NCBI RefSeq assembly: GCF_000199675.1
Contig: NC_014960.1
Span: forward strand, 1,364,001-1,428,000
DNA length: 64,000 nucleotides
Direction: 5' to 3'
From: Anaerolinea thermophila UNI-1
Lineage (GTDB): Bacteria > Chloroflexota > Anaerolineae > Anaerolineales > Anaerolineaceae
The position numbers and the translations under genes are program-made. Each line of letters opens with the position of its first letter. The first letter of the stretch is position 1. The notes beneath the pieces were generated by a model. That model searched no databases, was not told the DNA's origin, and was given only the letters and a program-made list of their open reading frames with translations. Shown here in pieces: positions 1 through 11,200 of the stretch.

Positions 1-2
1 AG

Positions 3-1274
3 TTTGGTTCTTTGAAAGTGTGTGATGTTACCGTAGAGCAAATTTACGGGGGCATTCGGGGCGTACAGATTCAGGTCAGCGATATTTCTTATGTGGATCC
101 CTATGAGGGGATTCGGTTGCGGGGCTACACCATTCCAGAGGTGCTTGAATACCTGCCGAAAAAGCCGGGAAGCGACTTCCCTCTGGTAGGCGGTTTGTAC
201 TATTTGCTGATGACGGATCGGTTGCCGAATGAGGCAGAAGCGGATGAAGTGGAGCAGGAATGGGCGTCGCGCAGTCAAATTCCCGAACATGTCTATCAGG
301 TTATTCGGCAGTTCCCAAGGGATACCCATCCCATGACGCTGTTTTCCGTGGCGATTATGGCACTTCAACCTTCCTCACAGTTCGCCAGTAAGTATGCGGA
401 GCAAATGTTTACTTCCGAAGGTCTGCCCAAAGGCGATTACTGGAAGTACTACCTGGAAGACAGTATGAACTTAATCGCCAAGTTGCCCGGGATTGCCTCG
501 TTTATTTACAACTATAAATATCGTAATGAGGAAATTGTCTCTTATTCACCTGAACTGGATTGGAGTGCTAACTTTGCCCGAATGATTGGCAAGGCAGAGG
601 ATCTCCGTTACCAGGATTTGTGTCGCCTGTTCTTTGTGATTCATTCTGATCATGAAGGCGGAAATGTCAGTGCTCATACTTCTTACCTGGTCAGTTCTGC
701 ACTTTCGGATGTCTATCTTTCCTGTGCAGCGGGTATGAACGGTTTGGCAGGGCCGTTGCACGGGCTGGCAAATCAGGAATGCATTCGCTGGGTGTTGCAG
801 GTGCGGGAGGCTTTTGGAGGTCATGTTCCTGGTAAAGAAGAACTGACGGATCACCTGCGCAGGCAACTCCAGGCAGGCAAACTGATTCCGGGATATGGAC
901 ATGCAGTGTTACGGGTGACTGATCCGCGTTTCACTGTGCAGTATGAATTTGCCAAAAAGTACATTTCGAACGATCCCAATATCGAGTTAATAGGGCGAGT
1001 ATTTGAGGTGCTTCCGCCTATTCTGGCAGAGAATGGTAAGGTCAAGAATCCATACCCGAATGTAGATGCCATCAATGGGGCGTTGCAGTATCACTATGGT
1101 GTAAAAGAATTTGATTTTTATACCGTATTGTTTGGGATGAGTCGCATTCTGGGGTTGACTGCCCATATTGTCTGGGGGCGGATTCTGGGAAAACCCATTG
1201 AACGCCCTAAATCGTTGACCACCGCCATGCTGGAGCAGTTAGCCGAAAAATCTCTGCAGTCTTTGGAAAGGTAA
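3..1274 (+). CDS. gltA: Citrate synthase, eukaryote (mitochondrial)-type, 5' end cut by window edge
   Basis: Condenses oxaloacetate and acetyl-CoA to citrate at the entry of the TCA cycle. The catalytic triad is visible, counting from a TTG at 12: H250 in PLHGLANQE, H297 in GYGHAV and D352 in NVDAINGAL. The signatures HSDHEGGNVSAHTS and PWPNVDA-like KNPYPNVDA are those of the mitochondrial-type enzyme, not the hexameric Gram-negative GltA. The frame is open to the first base of the window with no preceding stop, and the family normally extends upstream of the MYGG-like segment seen here (IYGG), so the true start probably lies outside the window. proB follows after about 10 bases on the same strand and may be co-transcribed. 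The function is confident; the start is unknown. Confidence 0.93.
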   Translation, partial: FGSLKVCDVTVEQIYGGIRGVQIQVSDISYVDPYEGIRLRGYTIPEVLEYLPKKPGSDFPLVGGLYYLLMTDRLPNEAEADEVEQEWASRSQIPEHVYQVIRQFPRDTHPMTLFSVAIMALQPSSQFASKYAEQMFTSEGLPKGDYWKYYLEDSMNLIAKLPGIASFIYNYKYRNEEIVSYSPELDWSANFARMIGKAEDLRYQDLCRLFFVIHSDHEGGNVSAHTSYLVSSALSDVYLSCAAGMNGLAGPLHGLANQECIRWVLQVREAFGGHVPGKEELTDHLRRQLQAGKLIPGYGHAVLRVTDPRFTVQYEFAKKYISNDPNIELIGRVFEVLPPILAENGKVKNPYPNVDAINGALQYHYGVKEFDFYTVLFGMSRILGLTAHIVWGRILGKPIERPKSLTTAMLEQLAEKSLQSLER

Positions 1275-1283
1275 CATGAGTCT

Positions 1284-2417
1284 ATGCGGAAGGGAAAGCG
1301 CATTGTTGTCAAGGTAGGAACATCAACCCTTACCGATGGAGGAAGACGTCTTTCACCACCTCGCATGGTGGATTTAGCCCGGCAGATTGCCCTTGTGCGT
1401 TCGAAAGGGGTGGATATTATTCTGGTCTCTTCTGGGGCAATTGCAGCAGGACGGGAAGTCTTAAATTATCCTGAGTTACCTCGTTTCATTCCCAAAAAAC
1501 AAATGCTTGCAGCGGTGGGGCAACCCCGTTTGATGGCAATGTACACCGAATATTTTGCCATCTATGGTCAGCGAGTAGCGCAGGTGCTCCTAACGCGGGC
1601 TGATCTGATGGATCGCAAGCGGTATCTGAATGCTAGAGATACCTTTGAAGCCTTGCTTTTACAGGGAATTCTTCCGATTGTCAACGAAAATGATACTGTG
1701 GCAACGGAAGAAATTCGTTTTGGGGATAACGACACCCTTTCGGCACAGGTGGCAGCCCTGGTTGAAGCAGATGATCTGATTTTGCTTACCGATCAGGCGG
1801 GACTTTATGAGGCTGATCCCCGGGTAGTTCCGGGTGCCCGTCTGATTCGAGAGGTGCCTGCCGAAGAGATTCCCGATACATTATGGGAAGCGGCGGGGGG
1901 GAGTCGCAGTGGCTTGGGGACTGGTGGGATGCTGACGAAATTACGTGCCGCTGATTTAGCACGCCGAAGTGGTACCACGGTGTGGATAGCCCAGGGTAAT
2001 GAAGAAGATATTATTATTCGTATAGTCAATAATGAAAAACTGGGAACTCGATTTGCACCGATGATCAGTCATCTCGAAGGGCGCAAACGATATCTACTCG
2101 CCGGACATCAGGTACAGGCAGGGGTTTGGATTGACAAAGGGGCAGCGCGGGCATTGTCCAGAGGGGGGAGCCTCTTGCCAGTCGGGATTATCCGTGTGGA
2201 GGGGGAGTTTGAACGCGGGGATACTATCCGCATTTTAAATGAGCAGGGCAAGTTAATTGCTTTGGGACTCACTTATTATTCCTCCTCTGAAGTCCAGCGT
2301 TTTGCGGGGAAGCATTCGGACCAGATCGAATCTATTTTGGGATACACCTTTGGCGAGGAAGTTGTGCATCATAATCACATGGTGTTCATGAGGAACGGTG
2401 AACATGAATCTGCATGA
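1284..2417 (+). CDS. proB: Glutamate 5-kinase (AAK domain plus PUA domain)
   Basis: Phosphorylates glutamate to gamma-glutamyl phosphate, the first step of proline synthesis, in the cytoplasm. The N-terminal amino-acid kinase domain (about 1-250) shows VVKVGTSTL, the LVSSGAIAAG loop, NENDTV and FGDNDTLSA. The PUA domain occupies about 270-370. The length of 377 aa is normal for the two-domain bacterial form. It sits 10 bases after the citrate synthase stop and overlaps or abuts proA, so proB and proA are translationally close and surely one operon. Feedback inhibition by proline is known for the family; the sequence itself shows nothing about regulation. Confidence 0.96.
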   Translation: MRKGKRIVVKVGTSTLTDGGRRLSPPRMVDLARQIALVRSKGVDIILVSSGAIAAGREVLNYPELPRFIPKKQMLAAVGQPRLMAMYTEYFAIYGQRVAQVLLTRADLMDRKRYLNARDTFEALLLQGILPIVNENDTVATEEIRFGDNDTLSAQVAALVEADDLILLTDQAGLYEADPRVVPGARLIREVPAEEIPDTLWEAAGGSRSGLGTGGMLTKLRAADLARRSGTTVWIAQGNEEDIIIRIVNNEKLGTRFAPMISHLEGRKRYLLAGHQVQAGVWIDKGAARALSRGGSLLPVGIIRVEGEFERGDTIRILNEQGKLIALGLTYYSSSEVQRFAGKHSDQIESILGYTFGEEVVHHNHMVFMRNGEHESA

Positions 2418-3663
2418 GATGGGCAAACAGGCGCGATGGGCGGGCAGGAAACTTGCGAGCGTGGCTTCTGAACAGCGGACAGAGGCTTTGAGTATATTGT
2501 CTGAGAAGTTGTTGGAACATGCAGAGGAGATTCTGGAGGGCAACGGTCAGGATGTCCAGCGAGCCCGAGAGTTGGGGCTTTCTGAAGCCATGCTGGATCG
2601 TCTTTTGCTCAACCCTTCTCGTTTACAAGGGATGAGCGATGATCTCCGGCGGGTAGCGCATTTACCGGACCCTCTCGAGGAAATCTTTGAAGAAAGGGTA
2701 TTGCCTAACGGATTACGTTTGCATAAGCGAAGAGTCCCGTTGGGAGTGTTAGGGGTGATTTATGAATCACGCCCAAATGTGACGGTAGATGTGGTAGGGC
2801 TGGCGATTAAGTCAGGGAACGCAGTCATTTTGCGCGGTGGCTCCGAGACTATAGAAAGCAATCGGGCTCTGATTCGGGTGATTCATCAGGCGCTAATGGA
2901 GGCAGGATTGCCTGAGAATTGTGTTCAGTGGATTGATGATCCCGACCGAAAGTACGTATATGAACTTCTGCAGTTGGATGAATTTGTTGACTTAATCATT
3001 CCGCGAGGTGGTGCCTCATTGCACGAGTTTTGCCGCAAGAACAGTCGGATTCCGGTGATTACGGGGGGTATAGGGATTTGCCATCTCTTCGTGGAAGAAA
3101 GTGCTGATTTAGAAAAATCGTTGCCGGTGATTCTTAATGCCAAGGTGCAGCGTCCAACAGTTTGCAATGCGCTGGATACTTTACTGGTCCAGCGGTCTAT
3201 TGCGGATATATTCTTGCCTGAAGTTGTGAGGCTCCTTGGGGATGCAGGTGTCTCTTTTAAAGTGGATGAAATTGCGTGGGATATTCTTAAGGACTATCAG
3301 GGGATAAGAATATCACGTGCCCAACCGGAAGATTTTGATACAGAATGGTTGAGCCTGATTTTAGGGATTCGTGTCGTAAATGATCTGGAAGAAGCCATTG
3401 AGCATATTGCACAGCACAGCACCGGTCATTCAGATGGCATTCTAACTCAGAACACGGCGCTGGCAGAGAAGTTTGTCCAGAGAGTGGACTCGGCGGCAGT
3501 ATATGTGAATGCCAGCACCCGTTTCACCGATGGGGGACAGTTCGGTTTAGGTGCAGAGGTTGCCATCTCTACACAAAGAATTCATGCCAGAGGACCAATG
3601 GGACTTAGAGAGTTAACCACCTACAAATGGGTGGTTGAGGGGATGTACCATGTACGCTCCTGA
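2404..3663 (+). CDS. proA: Glutamate-5-semialdehyde dehydrogenase (gamma-glutamyl phosphate reductase)
   Basis: NADPH-dependent reduction of gamma-glutamyl phosphate to glutamate-5-semialdehyde, the second step of proline synthesis. The aldehyde-dehydrogenase-fold landmarks are IYESRPNVTVD, IPRGGASL and the catalytic cysteine in RPTVCNALDT (Cys254 from the ATG chosen). I chose the ATG at 2404: the AGGA of GAGGAACG lies nine bases before it, whereas the in-frame GTG at 2398 would be only three bases from that ribosome site. The gene starts inside the last codons of proB (14-base overlap), which is typical of coupled proBA pairs. No proC lies nearby. The 3' end converges on the next gene with no obvious terminator between them. 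Confidence 0.96.
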   Translation: MNLHEMGKQARWAGRKLASVASEQRTEALSILSEKLLEHAEEILEGNGQDVQRARELGLSEAMLDRLLLNPSRLQGMSDDLRRVAHLPDPLEEIFEERVLPNGLRLHKRRVPLGVLGVIYESRPNVTVDVVGLAIKSGNAVILRGGSETIESNRALIRVIHQALMEAGLPENCVQWIDDPDRKYVYELLQLDEFVDLIIPRGGASLHEFCRKNSRIPVITGGIGICHLFVEESADLEKSLPVILNAKVQRPTVCNALDTLLVQRSIADIFLPEVVRLLGDAGVSFKVDEIAWDILKDYQGIRISRAQPEDFDTEWLSLILGIRVVNDLEEAIEHIAQHSTGHSDGILTQNTALAEKFVQRVDSAAVYVNASTRFTDGGQFGLGAEVAISTQRIHARGPMGLRELTTYKWVVEGMYHVRS

Positions 3664-3677
3664 GGAGAGATGGAAAC

Positions 3678-4880
3678 TTAGCCTTGAGAGAGCGTCAGAC
3701 TGAGTTGCTTTGCCGTTTGGCCGATGATTTGCTCCAGGGTCTCCCGAAGGTTGAGGTTGGGATTGCGCATGAACGACATCCATACCTGATAGAGTGCCAT
3801 CTTAAGACGATCCTCCACGATGCCCCAAAGTGGCACACTGGGGAAAGGTCGTCCTGCTTTAAGAGATTCGATCATGGCTTGGGCAGCGGGGTCAGACTGG
3901 TAATCCTCCAGGTTAAGCGTTTTGATTCTTGTAGGGAGCATTCCTGCACCCCGTCCATAATAAATTTGCGATGCCGGGCTGGTCAGGAAGCGCACCAGTT
4001 CCAGGGCGGCTTGTTCACGCCGGCTTTCCCGCCAGATGACCAGATTGGAACCACCTACAAACGGAATACCCGGGATGCGCGCTGTAGCCAGTTGTTCGTA
4101 AATTTCTGGGCGGGTTGCTTCAGTGCGGTTTCGTAACCATAACGCACCCAACCCGATTGCGGCATACCCTTGATGGAGTGCGCCATAGACATCCAGCGAA
4201 TCGAGCAGTTGTAAGCCTTCAACAGTAGCCGTTTTCAGGAGATTGAAAAAGGCTTCCATGCCGTTATAGGCTTCTGGAGAAGTGAGAAGAATTTTCTTCC
4301 CATCTGTCGAGACAAAATCTCCGCCAAACCGCCAGATCCACGAAGCCAGGGCTTGGAGTAATACCGTGTTACTGTTCTTGCCAGGTAATGCAACGGGTAT
4401 AGGAATGCCAATGGCTTGAAGCGCCTCGGCTGTCTTTTGGAATTGAGGGAGTGTGCTGAATGCAGTGGATGGATCTAATCCAGCCTTTGCCAGTAAATCT
4501 TTACGGTAATGTACCAGAATGCTCTCAGCAAGCCATGGAATCGACCATACGGTATCTGTTTTACCTGCTAGATGTGTGCTTTCCCATGCCGCAGGAAGGA
4601 AGTCTCCCACCTGGGTCATGGATTCGATTTCGTTTGGGGAGAAAGGTCGTAGAGCGTTCATGGCAATCAGATCACTGGTCCAGGTTGTGCCCACTTCAGA
4701 CACATCTGGGGAATTATGGTAGATGGCATACCGTACCAGTTCACTGCGTCCGTTCTGCCATCCAATGAGATTGACATTGACCCGAATATTTTGCTGATGA
4801 TAAAACTGGTCCAGTAATGGCTTGAGGTAAGTCATCGTGTCTGGACCGCGATCCATGATAGAGAGGTTGAGTTCGGCCAT
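3678..4880 (-). CDS. Solute-binding-protein-like (family 1), no signal peptide
   Basis: About 400 aa with the fold signature of ABC sugar-binding proteins: an N-terminal beta strand, DVSEVGTTWTSDL, the hinge-like segment IPWLAESILVHYRKDLL, GYAAIGLGALWL, and a C-terminal block (FLTSPASQIYYGRGAGMLPTR) seen in malto-oligosaccharide or glycerol-3-phosphate binding proteins. The protein begins MAELNLSIMDRG and goes straight into the first strand, with no hydrophobic export signal and no lipobox. I chose ATG 4880 because GGGAG precedes it by seven bases; five further in-frame codons upstream add no signal peptide either. No permease or ATPase genes are adjacent. It may be a cytoplasmic sensor derived from a transporter component, or a binding protein whose signal peptide was lost. 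Substrate unknown. Confidence 0.75.
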   Translation of the reverse strand: MAELNLSIMDRGPDTMTYLKPLLDQFYHQQNIRVNVNLIGWQNGRSELVRYAIYHNSPDVSEVGTTWTSDLIAMNALRPFSPNEIESMTQVGDFLPAAWESTHLAGKTDTVWSIPWLAESILVHYRKDLLAKAGLDPSTAFSTLPQFQKTAEALQAIGIPIPVALPGKNSNTVLLQALASWIWRFGGDFVSTDGKKILLTSPEAYNGMEAFFNLLKTATVEGLQLLDSLDVYGALHQGYAAIGLGALWLRNRTEATRPEIYEQLATARIPGIPFVGGSNLVIWRESRREQAALELVRFLTSPASQIYYGRGAGMLPTRIKTLNLEDYQSDPAAQAMIESLKAGRPFPSVPLWGIVEDRLKMALYQVWMSFMRNPNLNLRETLEQIIGQTAKQLSLTLSQG

Positions 4881-5014
4881 TGTTAACGCTCCCAACCAGT
4901 TCGTTGTATATATTCTATATCAAGTTGGGGAAAAATCAACGGAGAAAATACCGATCCAGTTTTGGCAAATTTCCTTGCCATCCCCGAGGGTGTAGGGTAA
5001 AATAAGTTCAGTTT

Positions 5015-5089
5015 CGGGGCGTGGCTCAGCCCGGATAGAGCGCACGGTTCGGGTCCGTGAGGTCGGCGGTTCAAATCCGCCCGCCCCGA
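5015..5089 (+). tRNA. tRNA-Pro (anticodon CGG)
   Basis: A cloverleaf can be drawn by hand. The 7-bp acceptor stem is CGGGGCG with CGCCCCG, the D arm is GGCTCAG...GAGC, the anticodon stem is CACGG with CCGTG around the loop TTCGGGT (U33 then CGG), and the T arm contains GGTTCAAATCC. The discriminator base is A and CCA is not encoded. It reads CCG proline codons. It lies alone on the plus strand and faces the leader-distal end of the CRISPR array, which starts 83 bases downstream. Confidence 0.96.
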
Positions 5090-5094
5090 CAGCA

Positions 5095-5127
5095 GGCGAG
5101 GGTGTTTTCCACATCCTCGCCTTTTTT
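5095..5127 (+). terminator. Rho-independent terminator of tRNA-Pro
   Basis: Stem GGCGAGG (5095-5101) pairs with CCTCGCC (5115-5121) and is followed directly by six T residues. It begins six bases after the tRNA and would stop plus-strand transcription before it meets the oppositely transcribed array. Confidence 0.85.
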
Positions 5128-5171
5128 GTTGGCGAATCATATTAGTTACCTAGTGACTGAGTAATCAAAAC

Positions 5172-5203
5172 ATATTTATCCACGCCTCCGCGAGGGAGGC
5201 GAC
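5172..5203 (-). repeat. Degenerate leader-distal terminal repeat
   Basis: The last 24 bases match the consensus repeat, but the first eight (ATATTTAT in place of GTTTCAAT) are diverged in four positions. Decay of the repeat at the end farthest from the leader is normal and independently supports a right-to-left crRNA orientation. Confidence 0.9.
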
Positions 5204-8200
5204 CATATAGGCCCACCCACCCCCTTTCAATCTTCGAGGTTTCAATCCACGCCTCCGCGAGGGAGGCGACTCATTTCAATCTCCTTTCTAGTTCTTCATA
5301 AAGAGTTTCAATCCACGCCTCCGCGAGGGAGGCGACATGTTTTCCCTCCCTGATTGATCAGATTCCAGTTTCAATCCACGCCTCCGCGAGGGAGGCGACA
5401 CTCAGTATTCCGACTGGTGAGATACCGCCACAGGGCTGTTTCAATCCACGCCTCCGCGAGGGAGGCGACATTATTGCACCATTATTTGCTGACATCTGTC
5501 GTGTTTCAATCCACGCCTCCGCGAGGGAGGCGACTTTGCTTTTGCTGCGGCTTTCATCAGCGATTCCCGTTTCAATCCACGCCTCCGCGAGGGAGGCGAC
5601 CCCGAAGAGCCGAAATACACGCCGGAGCAAATCTACGTTTCAATCCACGCCTCCGCGAGGGAGGCGACAAGCAGATAGCAGGAGGATGAATGGCAACGGT
5701 AGAGTTTCAATCCACGCCTCCGCGAGGGAGGCGACGCAACGAATCAATCCGCGCCACCGGCGGCGCATTAGTTTCAATCCACGCCTCCGCGAGGGAGGCG
5801 ACGTGGAGCGTGAAGAGGGTGCGGATTCGGTGACCGTGTTTCAATCCACGCCTCCGCGAGGGAGGCGACTACATGAGTTGGTACAACCAGTTGCCGTTAC
5901 CCGTTTCAATCCACGCCTCCGCGAGGGAGGCGACCGTGTACTCTAACCAGCGCACCGCCGCCACCTTTGTTTCAATCCACGCCTCCGCGAGGGAGGCGAC
6001 ACCCGGAAGGTTTCACCGCCGCCAGGAGTGCGTTGTTTCAATCCACGCCTCCGCGAGGGAGGCGACTGTAGAGTGCTGGAATTGTGCACCTTTCAAAGTG
6101 TTTCAATCCACGCCTCCGCGAGGGAGGCGACACGATAGAGAAAAACTGATTGTTTTTGAAAAGGAGTTTCAATCCACGCCTCCGCGAGGGAGGCGACAAT
6201 CGTTATCGTGCCGTTGTCCGTTCTCATGAAGTTTCAATCCACGCCTCCGCGAGGGAGGCGACGATGATCATTGGCTCAATTGTCCGCTACATGCGGTTTC
6301 AATCCACGCCTCCGCGAGGGAGGCGACATTTTTCCTCCATTTCATCAGTTCCTGATAGAGGTTTCAATCCACGCCTCCGCGAGGGAGGCGACAAGCCGCA
6401 ACGCGCCTCGCGCCCGCCCGTTCCAAGTTTCAATCCACGCCTCCGCGAGGGAGGCGACATTACCACCATGCGCAGCCGGACTGAGTATGTGCGTTTCAAT
6501 CCACGCCTCCGCGAGGGAGGCGACGTACACCGCGCGCAATTATTCCACTTCCATCCCATGTTTCAATCCACGCCTCCGCGAGGGAGGCGACGCAAGTGTT
6601 GATTCGTTCATTTCATTTCTCCTCGTTTCAATCCACGCCTCCGCGAGGGAGGCGACAAGGCCGTGGCTCATACGATTACGAAGCCATAGCGTTTCAATCC
6701 ACGCCTCCGCGAGGGAGGCGACTCCTTTAGAATCTTCAAAATCTCTTGTACATCTTCCTGTTTCAATCCACGCCTCCGCGAGGGAGGCGACATAGAATGG
6801 AGGATATTAGAGCAATTACCAATCACTGTTTCAATCCACGCCTCCGCGAGGGAGGCGACTGAGAGATTCATGATGTCATGCTTACTGGTGGTATGTTTCA
6901 ATCCACGCCTCCGCGAGGGAGGCGACGGATTGCTCCCGTCAGGAACAAGATTACAGAATTTGTTTCAATCCACGCCTCCGCGAGGGAGGCGACGCGAATA
7001 TTACGCCATGAGCCTTTAGCGTTTGGTGTTTCAATCCACGCCTCCGCGAGGGAGGCGACGCGCATAATACTCGCCATTAGTCATCTCCTCGACAGTTTCA
7101 ATCCACGCCTCCGCGAGGGAGGCGACCGGCTGGCGGCTGAAAAATACGGCAGATTATTTGTTTCAATCCACGCCTCCGCGAGGGAGGCGACCCTGATTGA
7201 GTTTGACCAGTTGGAAACGTTTACGGTTTCAATCCACGCCTCCGCGAGGGAGGCGACATCCCTTTTCGCGCCCAGCCTGGTGCCAATCACTTTGTTTCAA
7301 TCCACGCCTCCGCGAGGGAGGCGACTGTACTCGTATTGTTGCGCTGGCTTATACGTCACTGTTTCAATCCACGCCTCCGCGAGGGAGGCGACTTGCGCAA
7401 TAACCCGCATAATCCCGGCCGAACCGGGTTTCAATCCACGCCTCCGCGAGGGAGGCGACGGGGGAAAAATTGCAGTCATTGACACTGAGCGCGGTTTCAA
7501 TCCACGCCTCCGCGAGGGAGGCGACCAAAAAGCGTTGGCAAAGTTTGAGTTGTCCGTTGTTTCAATCCACGCCTCCGCGAGGGAGGCGACTGCCCGCATC
7601 ATGAATCCTGATGCCTTCCGTGCGCTGTTTCAATCCACGCCTCCGCGAGGGAGGCGACGCCGGTGTAAGCCTTTCCGTTATGATCCGGACTGAGCATGTT
7701 TCAATCCACGCCTCCGCGAGGGAGGCGACTATGAGTGATGTTCTACCTTTGGATTTGCAGAACGGTTTCAATCCACGCCTCCGCGAGGGAGGCGACTGCG
7801 GTTGCGCTATCAAGTAAACGGCTTATCAGGGTTTCAATCCACGCCTCCGCGAGGGAGGCGACGAGAATAATCAACCATTTCTATCACACACTCTGGAAGT
7901 TTCAATCCACGCCTCCGCGAGGGAGGCGACTGAAGGTTATGCAGCGGTGTTCAATCAGTGGAGTGTTTCAATCCACGCCTCCGCGAGGGAGGCGACTGCT
8001 TTGCTACGAGTTTCTCTCCGCCCTCCGCAAGTTTCAATCCACGCCTCCGCGAGGGAGGCGACAGATGACGCTCAACCCCAGCGCGGTCTGCTTCAGGTTT
8101 CAATCCACGCCTCCGCGAGGGAGGCGACCGTAAGCCTCGCGTGACGCAAAAGCATCCACGTAAGTTTCAATCCACGCCTCCGCGAGGGAGGCGACACCGT

Positions 8201-11200
8201 CCGGGAGCGGATTCAGTTCTTCCAGTTCACGTTTCAATCCACGCCTCCGCGAGGGAGGCGACAGTATTGGTGATTGACTCCCTCTCTCATGCATGGGTTT
8301 CAATCCACGCCTCCGCGAGGGAGGCGACTGTACTAATACAAACCCTGGCTCTGCATTGTTGCCGTTTCAATCCACGCCTCCGCGAGGGAGGCGACCTCGT
8401 TCATATTATGTTCCTCCCGTTTACTCAAAGTTTCAATCCACGCCTCCGCGAGGGAGGCGACAAGCGTGTATAAACACCTGGCGCGCCATTACGAAGTTTC
8501 AATCCACGCCTCCGCGAGGGAGGCGACGTCGAGATCAGCAATCATGTGCGGAGGAACGCGGTTTCAATCCACGCCTCCGCGAGGGAGGCGACAAACCGAC
8601 CGCTGGTATGAGCAGGACGGGCAGATGTTTCAATCCACGCCTCCGCGAGGGAGGCGACCTTCAATGCGCACAAGGCTGGCTTTGATGTCACTCGTTTCAA
8701 TCCACGCCTCCGCGAGGGAGGCGACTCAACTTCTCCAGCTCTTTCATCGGCGCGCTCATGGTTTCAATCCACGCCTCCGCGAGGGAGGCGACTATGACGG
8801 ATGAGCAATGGCAAAGGCACAAAGTGTTTCAATCCACGCCTCCGCGAGGGAGGCGACGTGAAGTTTATAAACTCCGTACTTTGCAGTTTGGTTTCAATCC
8901 ACGCCTCCGCGAGGGAGGCGACGGAGGTGCAGAGTGACTTATCATCCGGTGAGCCTGTTTCAATCCACGCCTCCGCGAGGGAGGCGACTATCCATGATTC
9001 CAGCGCTCACCAATTGCACAACAGTTTCAATCCACGCCTCCGCGAGGGAGGCGACTCACCTTATACCCGCACGTGCCAGAGAAAAATAACGGTTTCAATC
9101 CACGCCTCCGCGAGGGAGGCGACTTTCTGGAACCCAACCTCATAGAAGTAGAGTTGACCAGTTTCAATCCACGCCTCCGCGAGGGAGGCGACACGGGGCA
9201 ATCATTGACGAGTTGCATGCTCATAGTTTCAATCCACGCCTCCGCGAGGGAGGCGACGGCGCGCGGTTCTCGTCGTCAGCCGTTGCAATTTGTTTCAATC
9301 CACGCCTCCGCGAGGGAGGCGACGTACCGCCTCCAACACTTCGCCGAATTTCGTCTAGTTTCAATCCACGCCTCCGCGAGGGAGGCGACAGGCGGTTATT
9401 TCATCCCGCAAAACCTTTATGGTGTTTCAATCCACGCCTCCGCGAGGGAGGCGACGTTCATGCCTTCACCTTGACATTCTCCCCAAAGAGTTTCAATCCA
9501 CGCCTCCGCGAGGGAGGCGACAACAATCTGCCGATGTTGTCGAATATACTGCGCCGTTTCAATCCACGCCTCCGCGAGGGAGGCGACAGAGCAACGGGTG
9601 ATGTATTATAAGCAGGTGTGCGTTTCAATCCACGCCTCCGCGAGGGAGGCGACTCTTACTCCAGCACTGGCGTATCAGTCACTTGTTTCAATCCACGCCT
9701 CCGCGAGGGAGGCGACTCGAGTTCGTTGGGTCGAACAAATGTCAGTTCTTGTTTCAATCCACGCCTCCGCGAGGGAGGCGACTTCACCAGATCGCGGTGT
9801 TCCAGCCAGTCCTGCGGTTTCAATCCACGCCTCCGCGAGGGAGGCGACGCGCCAGTTTGCGTCATACCCACGGGATGCAGCAGTTTCAATCCACGCCTCC
9901 GCGAGGGAGGCGACCATACTGAGTATTCGGCAGAGTGATTTTGATACGCGTTTCAATCCACGCCTCCGCGAGGGAGGCGACCCTCGAACCGCCACCTACG
10001 GTGACATCATGGTCTGGGTTTCAATCCACGCCTCCGCGAGGGAGGCGACAACCTGATAGCGGTCGTCTTCTGCTTCCGGAGGGAGTTTCAATCCACGCCT
10101 CCGCGAGGGAGGCGACAGCCCAAGACTTACCAAGAGCCTGAGACATCGGATGTTTCAATCCACGCCTCCGCGAGGGAGGCGACGACCTGCCCATACTGTC
10201 AGTCAATGGACGGGAAAAGTTTCAATCCACGCCTCCGCGAGGGAGGCGACCCTGATAGCGGTCGTCTTCTGCTTCCGGAGGGGTTTCAATCCACGCCTCC
10301 GCGAGGGAGGCGACATCGAATTGCTCGCGTCCGCATATCTTGCAGACGTGTTTCAATCCACGCCTCCGCGAGGGAGGCGACTCTTGCGGCTGTGACACGA
10401 CTTGCATAATGGTTGTGTTTCAATCCACGCCTCCGCGAGGGAGGCGACGTACTTCACTGCAGGCTCAACCCAGGCCGTCAGTTTCAATCCACGCCTCCGC
10501 GAGGGAGGCGACATTTCATCGCCGGTTTCAAAGTCAACGCAAGGTTTCAATCCACGCCTCCGCGAGGGAGGCGACGTGATGTTGATCAGATGTCGTTTGG
10601 CTTTGCAGTCGTTTCAATCCACGCCTCCGCGAGGGAGGCGACGTTGTATGCCCGCAAGGATGCAACCGACCAGTTGAGTTTCAATCCACGCCTCCGCGAG
10701 GGAGGCGACCAGCGAGCGCGATGCTGCTTTGCTCATTGTTCTTGGTTTCAATCCACGCCTCCGCGAGGGAGGCGACGCGCAGAGTACTGCGCATGACGAA
10801 TCAGTACGGGTGTTTCAATCCACGCCTCCGCGAGGGAGGCGACCAAGGCGGCACGGGCGCTGCTGCGGTTGTATCGAGTTTCAATCCACGCCTCCGCGAG
10901 GGAGGCGACGGTGTGACGCGAAGGATTTTTATCGTTGGGTTGATGTTTCAATCCACGCCTCCGCGAGGGAGGCGACCTCAGGTCGGAAGCGGCCAATTTG
11001 CGCAAACGGTTGTTTCAATCCACGCCTCCGCGAGGGAGGCGACTTGGGGAGGTGTTTCGATTTTCGGTTTTGTTATCAGTTTCAATCCACGCCTCCGCGA
11101 GGGAGGCGACCACTCCTGCTTGCGCTTGTCGTTCCAGCCGAACGGTTTCAATCCACGCCTCCGCGAGGGAGGCGACGAAACACACCTCCGGTCAGATCAA

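Noticed and set aside
5015..5203. tRNA-Pro next to the array end as an integration site of a genomic island
   Set aside because: I found no second copy of the tRNA 3' end at the right side of the locus and no integrase gene.
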